From Diphasiastrum complanatum (Eukaryota > Streptophyta > Lycopodiopsida > Lycopodiales > Lycopodiaceae): a stretch of DNA of 64,000 bases. The notes under the pieces are model-generated. The model saw only the letters and a list, made by a program, of their open reading frames with translations, ran no database searches and was not told the DNA's origin. A program made the translations under genes and the position numbers. Positions 42,134-54,735 of the stretch are shown here, in pieces. The stretch is from contig CM055106.1 in assembly GCA_029204225.1 (NCBI GenBank), positions 23,272,801 through 23,336,800 on the forward strand, given 5' to 3'. How positions within the stretch are numbered: position 1 is the first letter of the stretch; each line of letters starts with the position of its first letter.

Positions 42134-44785
42134 CTGCATATAGAAAAGCGCAAATCGTTCGCAAATCATTTAATAGTGGCACAATTCCATCGCTCCTCTA
42201 ACTAGAGTGTCTCTTCTACACGCATGACGCAAAACACTATCAATCAATAAAGCACATCTCTCTCTCTCTCTCTCTCAGATCTCTCTTTTGCACGAGTATT
42301 CCAGGCATAGGGCAGATTGAATAGAACACTTAACGCTAAATATAGATTATTGACATACAAAAACCATTAAAACTTGTGTTTGTTGACCATTCCAATACTT
42401 TTCTTCCCGAATCCCAACTAACCCACTACACAATGCTATCACAGAGATCCTTTGGATCTGAAGAAGAAGGCTATAACACATGAATCTGTACTGCACACAC
42501 AAAGATCTATGGAGCTAACTTGCATTACAGATACAATTCAAAAAGCTGTTATACCTTTGTAGATGTTGTCATCGATACATCAGAAATTCAAAATAAGAGG
42601 TCAATATGCTATTTCCTTATGCAAGCTGAAATGGTACAAGCTTCGGAAACTGAAACTCAGTGCTAAGATCTTTTTAAGATTACTAGCTTCTACTGTTCTT
42701 TCCACCTTTTCTAAGTTCTCTTCATGTTCCAATCTGCATACCAAAGTAGACTCTTGGATGCCAGTTAACTATTAGTGCTGAAATGCTTCAGTGTGCTCAA
42801 TCTTTCTTAAAATATCCTGAAGGCTCTCAGCACAGTGTTTCTCAAAAGCATGAGTTTTCGGCCTTCAGAGTTCACATATGTAGGTGCACGCAAACCAGAA
42901 AATTGATGTGAAAGTGCCACATAGTGATCAGTGCCAAATATCAAGAGTGGTACCTTCACTGTGGTGAATGACAAGGGAATGATTCCATCCGATTATCCCT
43001 GGATGGTCAGAAAGAAGGTAGCGCTTAAATAACAATTAGAACTCATCTAAGCTTCCTACACACAAGAAGACGTGGAATAATAAACTCCTGCTATAGAAGC
43101 TAACTTGAAAATAGATCCAAGGTAAGAGGAGGATATAAGAGGATAGCGAGAGCTTCCACTCGAATTTGAGCCGTGTAGCTCTTTGTGATATCAGAAGGCC
43201 TTAGCATGGTGATGAAAGTATTCTAAGTGAAGTTATCATGTGTGAAATGAGTATGTGCCACTATACCTTTTCAAGAGACCATAAACTGTCTGTATTAAGT
43301 TAACAAATCATATATGGTGTATCTCTGATGGGTTTCAAGCAGCTACATAATTAATATAAGTAACAGTACATTACCACTTGTTAAGATTGTTTTCAGTTGC
43401 TGTGTATGTTCGTTGACTTTCATGCTATGAACGTTCAGATTACAATTGTCCTTATCGTTTGATAGCACATGCATATCAGCAGTGATGTCATGATCATGCT
43501 GTTTCTCTTTTATAACTACGTATAGAAATAGCGTAGAATAGATATCGCTTATGCATTTTGATAGAATATATAATTAAAGTTTGTGGGTTGCACGATGATT
43601 TTAACGACCATGTTTGTAATAAGAGCGATTTAGGGAACCTTGCTGGAGTCATTGTCATTACTTCGCTTGGTGTTCCTAACAATATGTTTTGTGGTTGCTT
43701 GAGGATAGGAAAATGTCCCTCACAAGGAGAGCAATACTCAGACAAAGTCATCTCATGTCTAGTCGGAGAGCTGGGTTAGTAGCTTGACTTCAATATATAT
43801 TGTTGCCTTTATCACCATTGACAGGTTATGGTAGATGGAGATGTGGCAGCATAGGTTGATAGTAATGATTATGTCCATGTTGCTTGTATATACTTGAGAG
43901 ACTAGCCAAATGCGTGTCATGGTTCCATACTATTGAGCACCAATTTCAAGTTATTAAGAGACGCCAATATCTCTACTTGTTTTATAGCATTCAATGACCA
44001 ATCTGCTTCATTGTTTGAGCTAGAGATCTATGTCCATGTTCAAGAAATGGGTGGGTTGAGAGTGTATTTTTGTCACATGTGGCTTGATAAGTTATTTCAA
44101 CAAGGTCGATGTTTAATCTTGTGAGATGAGAATAACGGGACTTTGTTTGAGTGGACAATTTAAATGAGCACTGGAACTTGTGTGTCGTTTAATAATCTTA
44201 ATATCTATGCCTCACTAGATTTGTCACAATGACGAACTACACTTGTAAAGTTTTTAGTAGAAATGCTTGCTTGATGCGACATCATTCTAGGGTATATATC
44301 AAGAACAAGTGCAATGTGAGCTGGCCTGAATTGACATTATTTCATAGTCATGCTACTTTGAGAAGTTCTTCACAATATGTAAGTCTATTTCATGGGAGGA
44401 ACATTGAGAATGTTTGCACATACGACAAGTTGAAAGATCTACATGAGAAACAACAAAAGTTTATATTTTCAAATTTTAAGATAAACACATTAACAATAGA
44501 TGGGGGAAGGGAGCATAGTCACTAGTATATTGTTTATCTTATAATTTGACTTTACCTCTCCATTAGTAAGTTTCTTCAAGACTTATGTGATCTTATTCCA
44601 TTGCATTTTATTGTCAATTTTTTTTTTTTAAAGTTAGCTAAACTAGAGAAACATTAGCGAGAGTTATTGATTATCTAGTGCATTTTCCAAGAATCTAAAC
44701 CTTCATCAAGTTAATGTCATCTTCCTTTGAAAACCTTTGCAAAACCTTCACCTAAGTCACTGAAAATAGTTTATTGCCAAGTCCA
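42134..44785. other. WRKY intron 2, 3' part, no recognised element
   Basis: No domain was recognised in 2.6 kb. Two plus-strand frames (43933-44124 and 44229-44525) show no motif. A short CT tract lies near 42258. The segment is probably ancient repeat. Confidence 0.4.
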
Positions 44786-44789
44786 TGAA

Positions 44790-45254
44790 CGTTTATCCAT
44801 CTCCAAAGGTTATAATTCATCCAGATTGGAAATTGGAAGCTTTGGATGCTTTTTAGAAGTTGAGAGAGTGCTCATATCAGCATTTTTAAGACCTACCAAT
44901 TGAACAATTGAATTTCATGTGCATATGGATACATGAAAGTATGCTACTGGAGTTGTATTGACCCAACCTAGTGACTATAAAAAAGATTATCCAATATTAT
45001 TGTTTGGCTGACAATTAAATGTTGTCGAGGTTAATTATTCCATGACCAAATGGTAAGCGTTAGAAATGGTTTTATCATAAAGAAGTTATGCCATCATCTA
45101 TAGACTATGCATTTTGTGTTTTATAAGAATTACTAGCCTTGTTGTGCCTGGTGAATAAAAGTTTCAAAACTAGAAGAATCACAAGATGGTTAGTGACCCT
45201 AAACCCTTGCAAGAGTTTGATTATCATGAGGTCGTATACAGGTAAGAAACAACC
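44790..45254 (+). pseudogene. Gypsy RNase H remnant inside the WRKY intron
   Basis: Across frames the plus strand reads VIIHPDWKLEALDAF, NFMCIWIHESML, TQPSDYKKDYPILF, QLNVVEVNYSMTKW and FKTRRITRWLVTL. This is the start and middle of a Gypsy RNase H (DYPI, EVNYS, then R-I-x-RW). It ends exactly at the chromovirus LTR at 45255, which therefore inserted into it. Confidence 0.6.
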
Positions 45255-46722
45255 TGTTATGTCCATGACTAGTACATAGGATACAGTATACTCCTAGTCT
45301 TGGATACACAGTACTCTAGTGAAACAAGCTGTTAGTTATGCCACGTCATATTGGACGACCCGCAAGTAACTAATATCCTTGTGAGGCCCAGAACACACTA
45401 AATGGAGTTTGATATGAGACTGTGTATGCATGTGTAGAGTTATCAATAGCAATTCTATGAATAGTTGGTCCATGCTTAGGACTCTATTCTAGATGAATCT
45501 ATATACAGAAAACTTAGGGCTTTGCATAGCTATGCACCCAGCAAGATTTTTGCTTGTTTTTTCATGAAATTGGATGGTAGGAGGTTGTAGAACACCTATT
45601 GGAGCTGGGAAAAGATGAATCATAGTCTTTAGAAGCTTTCCTAGAAGTTAGAGCCAAGAGTTCCAGCAATTGGATTTGTAGGAAGTCAAAAATTGGCAAA
45701 AATTGACCAATTTTGGTGAATTTTGGGGGGTGGATTTCTCTAAATCCATAAGGGGGATCATTTTGGATTTCTTACAGCATGATTTGTATTCCTTTTTACC
45801 TTCCCATCAAGCTATCAGACCTGTAAACTAATGGGTAGAGGCTTATGTTTCAATTTCATCAAGTTTGTAGCAATTTTGACTTTTAGAAATCAAGAATTCA
45901 TGGTTCTCAGCCCATACTACTTCATAGGATATGTATGAAGGCTTCATGGAGCTCTTAGAGACCATTTAAGACTATTTGGATCATCACTTTTAGGCTTGGT
46001 TGAGTGTTTGCATGATGTTAGGCTGTTTTGAACTCACATGTGTGAATCATAGGTGGTAGGCTGATGGGGCAAGATCTTGTTCACTAAATCTCCCTCAGTA
46101 CTAAGCTTTACAACACCCAATATGGTGTCCTGTAGTCAAAGTTATGATCATCTGAAGTTTTGCAATTTTGTGAGCAAAATTGGTAGAATTTCGAATTGTT
46201 CTGATTGCATGCAAGTCAATCTCCTATTTTGTGGTAATGTGCTTGCATGGAATGTCTGCATGTCGATTCTCAGAGTGATTTTGACATGTGTAAGTGGTTT
46301 AGATCTGTTTTGAGAGGTTATACGCATGTGCTCTGATTGATAGATACAAAACTGGGTTTTTTGAGTTGACAATTTCCGTAGACCTTGATTTACGTAAAAT
46401 TCCCTAATTGAAAAAAATCAGTGTAATGTCGCATGTCTTGCATGCCTGATGGACATTAATACAGTAGGGTTAAGAATCAAACAGTGAATCAAATTTTTGA
46501 TTTAAATTGCTTAATAACTGATAGTGGTTTTTTACGAAGTTTTAGAAAATGTACAAAAAAATTAAAATAATTAAAAGTGCGAAAACTCAAAATATTTAGT
46601 TTTTTTCAGTTTCTTGGAATATCTATGAAATTGATTAAAAATAGTGGCAAACCTAGGACAAACTACCAAAGTGCCAACTTCGCATCGAATGATGGAACCT
46701 TATTCCATAGGTCCATGAATTC

Positions 46723-47205
46723 CTAGATATAAGAGTCTAAACTCTTTGTACCCATCCTGCAGTTCACAAACTTCAGGTAGTAGTCAACGTCATCAACAAT
46801 TACGAAAGCTTTTTTGAAAACTTCCGCAAATGCATCCCAAGTAGTTGGCTTCACCGATAAATCTCGCCACCATGATGACGCTTTGCCACGTAAGAACAGC
46901 ATGACGCTTTCAATTTTCTTCTCATCAGGAACTTCGTGCAGATTGAAGTAACTACTCCACTTGGCCAGCCAGTTCTTGACTACTTCAGGTTTCTTCTCCT
47001 TCTTCTCCCCCGCATAAACCTTCGGTTGAAAACCAAGATTGGGAGAAGACATCAACTTGACTTGATTCAACAGAACCTCCATTTGTTGATCGCTCATCTG
47101 ATTACGATTATTCATAACATTGAGCATTGTACTCAACTGCTGACAAATCACCATATAAGATGGCACACCTGGATTCGCAACTTGATTTGAAGTTTCTTCA
47201 GCCAT
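46723..47205 (-). CDS. Chromovirus gag, N-terminal half, inverted
   Basis: The minus strand encodes 160 residues: MAEETSNQVANPGVPSYMVI, then PKVYAGEKKEKKPEVVKNWL, SYFNLHEVPDEKKIESVMLF, LRGKASSWWRDL and the CRMGTKSLDSYI end. The W-L-x-x-x-x-x-Y-F and A-x-x-W-W blocks mark a Ty3/Gypsy gag. The C-terminal half of what is evidently the same gag lies on the opposite strand from 47335, so this block is a local inversion. Gag forms the particle shell. Confidence 0.85.
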   Translation of the reverse strand: MAEETSNQVANPGVPSYMVICQQLSTMLNVMNNRNQMSDQQMEVLLNQVKLMSSPNLGFQPKVYAGEKKEKKPEVVKNWLAKWSSYFNLHEVPDEKKIESVMLFLRGKASSWWRDLSVKPTTWDAFAEVFKKAFVIVDDVDYYLKFVNCRMGTKSLDSYI

Positions 47206-47334
47206 CTCGATATATCTATCTTGGATATTATTAAATATAGTTAATATCAGATTAACTCAATGTGAAGTACAGTTGAAAAACTGACTGAAATTAACTCCGG
47301 TATGGTTAAATCTATCAGATTGAATGTCGGCAAA

Positions 47335-48228
47335 ATATGCTTCAAAACCTCGAGGATGCGTTTTGGATTGCGAAAGCATATGATTCCACAGTGGTGGCAT
47401 CCAAGAATTAGTCTGCACAAATTCCAACCACTTTGAAAACCAAGAAGGGTAAGAAGCGCGGTCTAGACCAAGCAAAATATTTTGACGAATTAGATCATGC
47501 AGCATCGGAATCCAAGAAGCCGAAGAGAAAGAGATTTAAAAAATCTGTCCCGAGAAAAGGCTAAGAAAGAGAACATATGTTTCTTCTATAAGAAGCCTGG
47601 ACATGTGATGAAATTTTGTCCAGAAAGGAAGAAAGTGTCTGCTCACATGATTGAGATCCCAGGAGGCAATGGTAAGACTCTGGAAATTAACCTGACTGAT
47701 TGTGAGTGTGAACGTTCTTTTGGTACTACTTCTTTCTTGCCTAATGAACTTTTTTGTTTAATTGGCACAGTTAAAGATCAAGAAGTGAGTATTCTATTGG
47801 GTGGTTCATCAACTCATATTTTTATTGATTCTCATCTTGTGCAAAAACTCAGTTTGGAAACTGAAGCCAGCAATCATAGATATAAAATTTAACTAGCTTC
47901 GGGAGCAGAGTTGGAGACTTGAAACGTAAAAGTCCCGAAGCTCCCAGTTTTGATGCAAGGACACACAGAATTAGTTAATTTTCATGCTTTAGATTTAGCC
48001 TGTACCAATTTAATCTTAGGTTACGAATGGTTATTTAGTAAATCGCCTTCTCTGTTAATTGATTTTGAGAAGCATGTTCTCACTTTCAAGGAGGATGATA
48101 AGGTAGTTACATTATTTGGCAATAATTTTGTACGTCCGTTGGATCAGAGGTCATCCAAGTATGAGTTAAGGTCAACAAGAGTTGAATTGAGTGTGCTATC
48201 ATCTCTTGTGCCTCATTCAGATAGCTAG
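47335..48228 (+). pseudogene. Chromovirus gag C-terminus, zinc knuckle and protease
   Basis: It starts LQNLEDAFWIAKAYDSTVVA, then a basic region, then a zinc knuckle reading CFFYKKPGHVMKFC, in which the second Cys of C-x2-C is Tyr. The protease-like part has ILLGGSSTHIFIDSHLVQKL; the catalytic block is normally D-S-G or D-T-G, and here the Asp is Gly. Later comes ALDLACTNLILGYEWL, the usual I-L-G-x-x-W block. Stops at 47563 and 47892 break the frame. Both the knuckle and protease are therefore impaired. Confidence 0.8.
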
Positions 48229-48585
48229 CACGTCCCAAAATGTCCACCATGCAACTGTAGTTGGAACACCGTGAATTGTATTCATGCTTTCAAAGTAGAC
48301 ACAGAAACACATAAATAATTGAGAGGGATGCTTTGAAAAAAAGCTCGCCAAGCTAACTTGGCTACAAAAAGCTCGCTTCACATAGTTCGCTATTTTTCCG
48401 CCCCCGTTCCCTTCCATTTTTCACCTCCCTTGAGAAGATCAGCCTATTGAGGAGAAGATCTAGAGCCAAAGTGTAGGAAATTTTTGGAAATGTGGTGAGC
48501 AGCAGTGGGAGTGATGAGCGGATGGATGATAGATCGGAAGCACGACAGTTACCAGTAAATATTCAAGACAAAATCTCCGTCAGGA
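48229..48585. other. Foreign segment replacing most of the RT gene
   Basis: No Gypsy sequence is recognised between the protease and the last third of RT. The 350 bases show no motif and probably mark a deletion filled with other DNA. Confidence 0.5.
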
Positions 48586-49470
48586 ACTACTCTACGCTAA
48601 AGAGTCCAAGTGTGAATTCTTTAAGCAAGAGTTGCTTTATCTCGGTCATAAGATCACAGTAAATGGGATCAAGATTGATGAGGATAAAATCAAGATTGTG
48701 ATTGAGTGGCCAATTCTGAGAACTGTGAGGTAGGTAAAGTCATTTTTAGGTTTTACACTTTTCTTTAAGAAATTTATTGAGGATTATGCTAAGTTAGCAG
48801 CACTGCTTAATAATCTGACAAAAGGATTTGTTAATAAAAAATCAAAAAAAGGAATCAACCTAGTCTGCCTGTTGTATGGAACGAAAAATTGAATCAGTGT
48901 TTTGAGAAACTTAAAACAATGATTGTTTCAGCTCCCAGTTACAAACTGCAAATCCAGATTTACCTTACGTCGTGAGAACGGACACAAGTGATGTTGCAAT
49001 TGGAGCGGTTCTATTACAAATGGATAGGCCACTAGCGTTTGAGAGCAAAAATTCACTGGTCCTCAGTTGCGTTATACTACGCAGGAAAAGAAATTGTTTG
49101 TTATAATCCATGCACTTAAAACCTGAAGACACTACTTGTATGGTAATAAGTTTGTAGTGTATATGGATCACTAGCCTCTTAAGTATTTTTGTAACCAACG
49201 TGATCTTCGGGGGAGAAAAACAATGGGTTGAATTGATGCGAGAATTTGATCATGAACTCCGTTACAAAAGAGGCAGCTCTAGTCAAGTTGCAGATGCTCT
49301 TAGTCGGATAGGTGAACTGAACAAGTTGTCATTCACCCAGATTTCTATGAATCTATATCTTTCGCTGAGAGAAAAATATGAATCAGACTCCCATTTTGGT
49401 CATATTTGGAAAATATTTCAGACCGGAAGAAATGTGGACAGTGTTGAGTCAGAAACATAGGGGACTCAAC
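48586..49470 (+). pseudogene. Chromovirus RT C-terminus and RNase H
   Basis: Plus-strand pieces in three frames: KESKCEFFKQELLYLGHKIT, then KIKIVIEWPILRTVR, SFLGFTLFFKKFIEDYAKLA (the RT thumb), then PDLPYVVRTDTSDVAIGAVL (RNase H first Asp), and WVELMREFDHELRYKRGSSS with ADALSRIG (RNase H tail). The RT active site F-x-DD is missing. Stops at 48733 and elsewhere confirm decay. Confidence 0.85.
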
Positions 49471-50813
49471 TAACTAACTTAAAGAAAAATAAGAAGATTG
49501 TGGAATAGTTTACCACTCGAGATGGATTATTATTTTGGAATGGGAAAATTTGCGTACCTGGTGATGATGAGCTCAAATGTAAGATTTTGTTTGAATGTCA
49601 TGACATACCCTATGCAGGACATCCCGATATACATAGGACTCTGGACTTGGTGAAAAGAGAATTTTATTGGCCAAAGCTCAAGCCATATGTCGAGTCATAT
49701 GTTGTTAGATGCAAGTTCTGTCAACTAGCAAAGGCTGAGCGCCATAAGGCTGGTGGTTTGTTGCATCCGTTAGATATCCCTGATAAGAAATGGGAAAGCA
49801 TATCTATGGATTTTGTAGTTGAACTTCCAAAGACCCAATGGCAGAATGATTCTATTTGGGTTGTAGTGGATCGGTTAACTAAGTTAGCTGCATTAATACA
49901 GATCTTTGTTGAAAGATTATTTCGGTTGTATGGTCTGCCCAATGACATTGTTAGTGATAGAGATCCTAAGTTCACAGGTCACTTTTGGTCAGCAGTATTC
50001 CATAAACTTGAAACTTCTTTGAGCTTAAGTTCTTCCGATCATCCTGAATCAAATGGCCAGACAGAAAGGACTAATCAAACTATGGAAGATATTTTGAGGA
50101 CATATGTTTCTCATAGGCAATCTCATTGGGAAGATTATCTCCCATTGGTTGAGTTTGCATATAATAGTAGAAAACATTCTGCTACAGGTTACAGTCCTTT
50201 TATGCTTATGTACGGTTTTCAACCTAGATCTCTAGTAAATGTTGAGACAAAGTCTGGTAAGATCCAGAAGGTTGCTGATTTTTTGCATGACATGCAAGAG
50301 ATGTTGCAAGTGGCTAAGGGTAGTATCCGTAGTGCTTAGGATAGAGCTAAGCACTATACCGATCTTAAAAGATCTCCAAGAGATTTTAAAGTTGATGATT
50401 GGGTATATCTTAGGATTCCAAAAGATTCTAAGACGTTACGTACAAGGAAGCATTATAAGTTGTCTACCCATTATTGTGGACCTTTCAAGATTGTACGTAG
50501 AATTGGTTCTTTGGCGTATGAACTCGATCTTCAAGAAAAATCGACTGCACACCCAGTGTTTCATGTAAGTCGTTTGAAACTAAGTTTACATGATGGTGAT
50601 ACAGTTGGATCGGATGAGGATTTATCCCATTTGGAAAATTTGTCGCTTAGTGTACCTTTGGAACATGAGAAAGTTCTCAGAACCAGCGATAAACAATTGA
50701 GATATCGTTCTATCTCTGAGTGCTTAATTCGGTGGAAAGGTCGTACTGAGGATGATGATTCGTGGGAGAGAGTTGATAGCATAAAGAAGAATTTCTCAAA
50801 GTTTAGCTTCTAA
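49471..50813 (+). pseudogene. Chromovirus integrase with C-terminal chromodomain
   Basis: The zinc-binding domain reads HDIPYAGHPDIHRTLDLVKR with CKFCQLAK. The catalytic core has SISMDFVVELP (first Asp), VVVDRLTKLAA, a gap of about 20 residues compared with relatives, then DIVSDRDPKFTGHFW (second Asp) and HPESNGQTERTNQTME (Glu). The GPY-like part reads LSTHYCGPFKIVRRIGSLAY, and the chromodomain reads SECLIRWKGRTEDDDSWERV. The chromodomain in such elements steers integration toward particular chromatin. A single TAG at 50337 (SIRSA then DRAKHY) fits a CAG change; the rest is open to the TAA at 50811-50813. Confidence 0.92.
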
Positions 50814-50906
50814 GGATAGAAGCAGTTTAAGGAGGGAAGAATGTTATGTCCATGACCAATACATAGGATACAGTATACTCCTAGTCTTGGATACACGGTA
50901 CTCCAG

Positions 50907-52232
50907 GAAACCTTATGAATCAAATGCTTGTTGACAAAAAGGCCCTTGATGACACGATCACATAGGTGGATCAAAAATATATTAGTGTGAGCATAATGGC
51001 ACATGACCTCACCAATTAGCTCAAAAATAAGCAAATAACATGAAGATACAACAATCACATAGTTGTAATACAACCAAATACACCTAGTCATGCAACAACA
51101 ATACATCTTGTAGTTGTAAGCAACCATCTAGAGTGTAGCCAGTTAGGCAATTCAAAGTTATTAGTAGCAAGTACCTCTTTTTGAAGCTAAAATTGATAGG
51201 GCCAAACTAAAAAAGGAATGCATGGCCAAGGAGCTACAAGATATAATAACAAAATGAGATTCTCTCACGTGATCTCCACCTCCAACTATTAGCTTGCAAT
51301 CTCACTATATCTCTCATCTCTTTATGAAGGCTAGCTAGTTACAAACAATCATTGGTGGGCTTCCAACAAAAGATTGACTAGCATAAATTGCTGGCCACAC
51401 AAGAATTGCATAGGGTCGACTTAAACTTGTAGTAGTACTAGCAATAGGTAGAAACACAGCCAATATAACTAGATGCATCTCCAAGATTCAACAAACTTAT
51501 GTTTTTCTTTAGAAAAGTCCATTCACCAATTCTAATCAAACTCATCAATAAAATCGATAAGCTAATTAAATGCTCAATTCCAAATAGTCTAATGAGACAA
51601 ATGAATCAACATCATAATGTTCTCTTTGAGTTTTATGTCCTTCTAGCATGGATTTTTGTGGGGACAATACTGGTGCAAGCCTGACTTAAATAAAAGACAT
51701 ATTACGCAAAAATCAAACTCCTTCAAGGGGTAACGATGGCAAAATCGAATGTTTTTTACCCCACAACAATTTGATCTCGATTTTTTTACACTATAAAGTG
51801 ATGCTTAAAGCCAATGTCATTAATATTAGTTGTACAACACTCTCATCATAAAGCTTAATGTGATATAAAGTGCTCCTAGAAAAAGGAGCTAGTTCAGTCT
51901 GAAAACCTTGAGAGAAGATCAATGTGAATCTAAGTATATATTCTTATCATGTGACAACAACATAAGTTTTAACCTTATTAGAAGTTCGTGTCATAAGAAA
52001 GTGAAAAGGATGTGAAAAACTAGTCTAGATTAGCAAACATAACATGAGGCCTAAATATGGAAACTTCAAATAATTTGACCAAGGGTCAAAGTGCAGGCCA
52101 CATATATTTCATACATATTTTATAAGACTATGTGGACATTGTCAATTTAGTCAATCTAGACTATTGATTTAGTGGATGGTGGAGATTCAGGGCCTAACTC
52201 TACTTCTAGAACCTTCAGAATGAGGCCTAATA

Positions 52233-52235
<3 letters not shown>
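50907..52235. other. WRKY intron 2, middle part, no recognised element
   Basis: No coding motif is seen in 1.3 kb. The stretch is AT-rich with short frames only. Confidence 0.45.

Positions 52236-52310
<75 letters not shown>
52236..52310 (+). repeat. (GT)n microsatellite
   Basis: About 37 GT units, flanked by AGAACCTTCAGAATGAG on the left and AATGCTTTATCAT on the right. Very similar flanks border the TA tract at 52711-52773. Confidence 0.97.
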
Positions 52311-52315
<5 letters not shown>

Positions 52316-52636
52316 TTTATCATTTCAGTAGCTGATGTGCATACCTCTTTTTTATGATGATATTGGAGGAGAGAGATTGATCTCTACATTGAGTAGAATT
52401 TTCTCGTTGGTCTTGTTTATGTGAATGATGATTAAGACCTATCTTTTTGAATGTATGTTCTCTGACATTTGACACTATGATATGTCCAAAGTAGGTCCTT
52501 CATCATATTTGACCCAGTTGAAGAGTTGGAAGATCTTTTGGATGTTTCTACACCTTGAATAATTTTCGTAATTAGATATTGTGTAGATAATCTTGGTATA
52601 TTTAGGTATGTTTCTTTAGACATGAAACTTTCACAC

Positions 52637-52647
52637 GGTATCAGAGC
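52637..52647 (+). promoter_or_regulatory. Copia primer-binding site, plus orientation
   Basis: GGTATCAGAGC matches the initiator tRNA-Met primer site lacking the first T. The preceding bases end TTTCACA, a plausible LTR end. It marks the left part of a Copia element of which only an RNase H piece at 53.2-53.5 kb remains. Confidence 0.6.
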
Positions 52648-52707
52648 TTAGAATACTGATATCTCTTTTTTCTTCAGATGAATAATTAGAACCTTCAAAA
52701 TGAGTCC

Positions 52708-52710
<3 letters not shown>

Positions 52711-52773
<63 letters not shown>
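52711..52773 (+). repeat. (TA)n microsatellite
   Basis: About 31 TA units, flanked by AGAACCTTCAAAATGAG and GAATACTTTACCAT, near-copies of the flanks of the GT tract 480 bases upstream. Confidence 0.97.
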
Positions 52774-52776
<3 letters not shown>

Positions 52777-53224
52777 TACTTTACCATGAGATGATTATAC
52801 GTCAAAGCAACACAAAGGAAAAATCTCTACAAGATGGTGATTATCTTTGGAACATTTTTTTAGACATTTGTAGCACAACAAATAACCAATTACCAAACTC
52901 AAGAATATTTCTAGATGAGGTAGATGAGAGAAAATGTAGGACATTATTTGAATTTGTGTATTTGTCTTACTAATTTGGTGAGGATATTGGTTGTGTTGAG
53001 TATGTCTTTTATTGTTTGCCAAGAGAGGCCTTAGTTGGCAAGATATCACATGTTTCATGCTTTGCAACCGATTGAGAATAGAGTTTTGAGTGACTTTGTT
53101 AATACTTGGTATGTACACATTGTGACAAATTTAAAAGATGTCTTTGTAGTTTGTGATGGAAACACGTTTTCCAAAAAGAAGAGTGTTATTGCTTGTAGAA
53201 ATGTCGTCCTTGCAATGAGAGGAT

Positions 53225-53480
53225 TGAAAATGAGAATGAAAAAGAGAAAGAGAAGATTTTGAAGCCGAGCATAAGGCAATGTGTAGCGCAGCACATGAAG
53301 CTATATGATATAGACAAATCTTGGGTGAGATCAGTGTGAAGCAGGAGAACCCCACAATTATATATAACAACAATCAGAGTGGCATTCAGCTAGCAAAGAA
53401 TATGGTGTTCCACAAGAGAACCAAGCACATTTAGATTCACCATCACTTCATACGCGAGAGGTTGTTGAGATAAGTTTAGA
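53225..53480 (+). pseudogene. Copia RNase H remnant inside the WRKY intron
   Basis: The plus strand reads EAEHKAMCSAAHEAIWYRQI, then NPTIIYNNNQSGIQLAKNMV, FHKRTKHI, stop, IHHHFIRERL. This is the C-terminal Copia RNase H (E-A-E-Y, D-N-Q-S, H-R-T-K-H-I). The Asp of DNQS is Asn here. It is probably the 3' remnant of the element whose primer site is at 52637; gag to RT are deleted. Confidence 0.8.
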
Positions 53481-53890
53481 TCAAAGCTTTGTGACGTTTA
53501 ATTTTTTTTAACTTTGACGCTATTTATAAATGTGAATGAAAAAATAGAATCTAGCTACTTTTTAGCGGCAGCAATCTGGGTCATGCATGCGTTGCCACAA
53601 GAAAGTTACAAATGTCCAGTGTTTCTAGTTTTGAAATACAGTCTCGCTATGTGGAGCTCGGAGAGTGCTTTGTGAGATTTTGTCTGTGTATACCAATTTG
53701 TGATCATATTTGATGCAAATTTTAACTCTTGTACTGAAATAGATTACTCTTAATATCAAATTATATCTTCCATACTAATCCTGACTTTGATGAATTAGCT
53801 TTTTCTGAGCTTGAGAGTTTATTAAAAAAAAAAGGAGTGAGCTGAAAAGGTACTGATTATCAACATTGGAGTCTCAGAAAAGCAAATCAC

Positions 53891-54034
53891 CTGGGATGAG
53901 GATTATTTTTCACAGCTTTTTGACCATATTTGCGCCATCTGTAGCCGTCATCCATGATATCCACATTACTTTGTGTCTGGAATGCGTATCTAGGACCACG
54001 TTCTCGATTTTCCTGTTTCTTGCGAGGATTGTTT
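53891..54034 (-). CDS. WRKY transcription factor, exon 2
   Basis: Exon of 144 bases between a TTTTATCTCACAG acceptor and a CAG/GTGATT donor. It encodes [12 protein letters not shown] (basic, possible nuclear signal), [20 protein letters not shown] and [15 protein letters not shown], with the next Arg split by intron 2. This splitting position is the standard R-type intron of WRKY genes. The 5' intron (54035-54737) is 703 bases. Confidence 0.95.
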
Positions 54035-54735
54035 CTGTGAGATAAAACCCAAAAACCCCATCTTAGAACAGGGATAATCATCAACATCGTGTAACAATCA
54101 ATTTTGGTGTTATTGTGAACAGCAACATCACAACAACACAGCGAGTATATATGAAAAGCGTAATGTATTCAGATGATCGACTATTATGAAATCTAGAGAA
54201 GAGAGCTGAGACAAGCGAATTTTTGGAGGAGGGTACATAGTGAATTGATTGGTCACAGGCTTGCCTGCATGCTCCAAGTATATTTATGTCCATACAGGAA
54301 GAAACTATTTCACTCTTTATACTGAGTTCGTAATTATGATCGGGTTTAATTTCTTCCTAAGCCTATTGTTTATTCTATCGGCAAGGACATAATAAATCTG
54401 TTGCAGCGCTGTAAAATATAGTGCATATTTAGTGCTTCTGGGGTGATTAGTAAGGAGATTGTATGCCTGTATGTAGAGCAGTTGCCATTAACTCGGCAGT
54501 CTATGTTTACCAGCTTTACCCGACTCTGTTGGGATAGAAAGCACGCTTAGGTGGGATGAACCAAATGGATGGATCTATACTCCTAAGAATCTGCCGTATA
54601 TGACGTTTATCTCGAAAAGTTAATAGTTGTCAACCTCCAACTTAGCACCGTAAGCAGTAGATGGTTATTCAAAGACATATACTCGGCATAAGTAGATAAG
54701 CAACAAACAAGGAAACAACCCAAGCACACCAGCTT

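Larger units (their letters stand above)
45255..50906 (+). mobile_element. Chromodomain-type Gypsy retrotransposon (chromovirus), rearranged
   Basis: The left LTR starts TGTTATGTCCATGAC at 45255 and the right LTR starts with the same bases at 50842, after polypurine tract AAGGAGGGAAGA. The right LTR is truncated after about 65 bases. Inside are gag (N-terminal half inverted), zinc knuckle, protease, the end of RT, RNase H, integrase and chromodomain. It lies in intron 2 of the WRKY gene, antisense to it. Multiple stops and a deletion of most of RT make it non-autonomous. Confidence 0.88.

Noticed and set aside
42134-42153. Extending WRKY exon 3 to an ATG at 42153
   Set aside because: The first six codons (MRFSIC) lie in the intron before a good acceptor; joining to the 53.9-kb exon restores the full domain.
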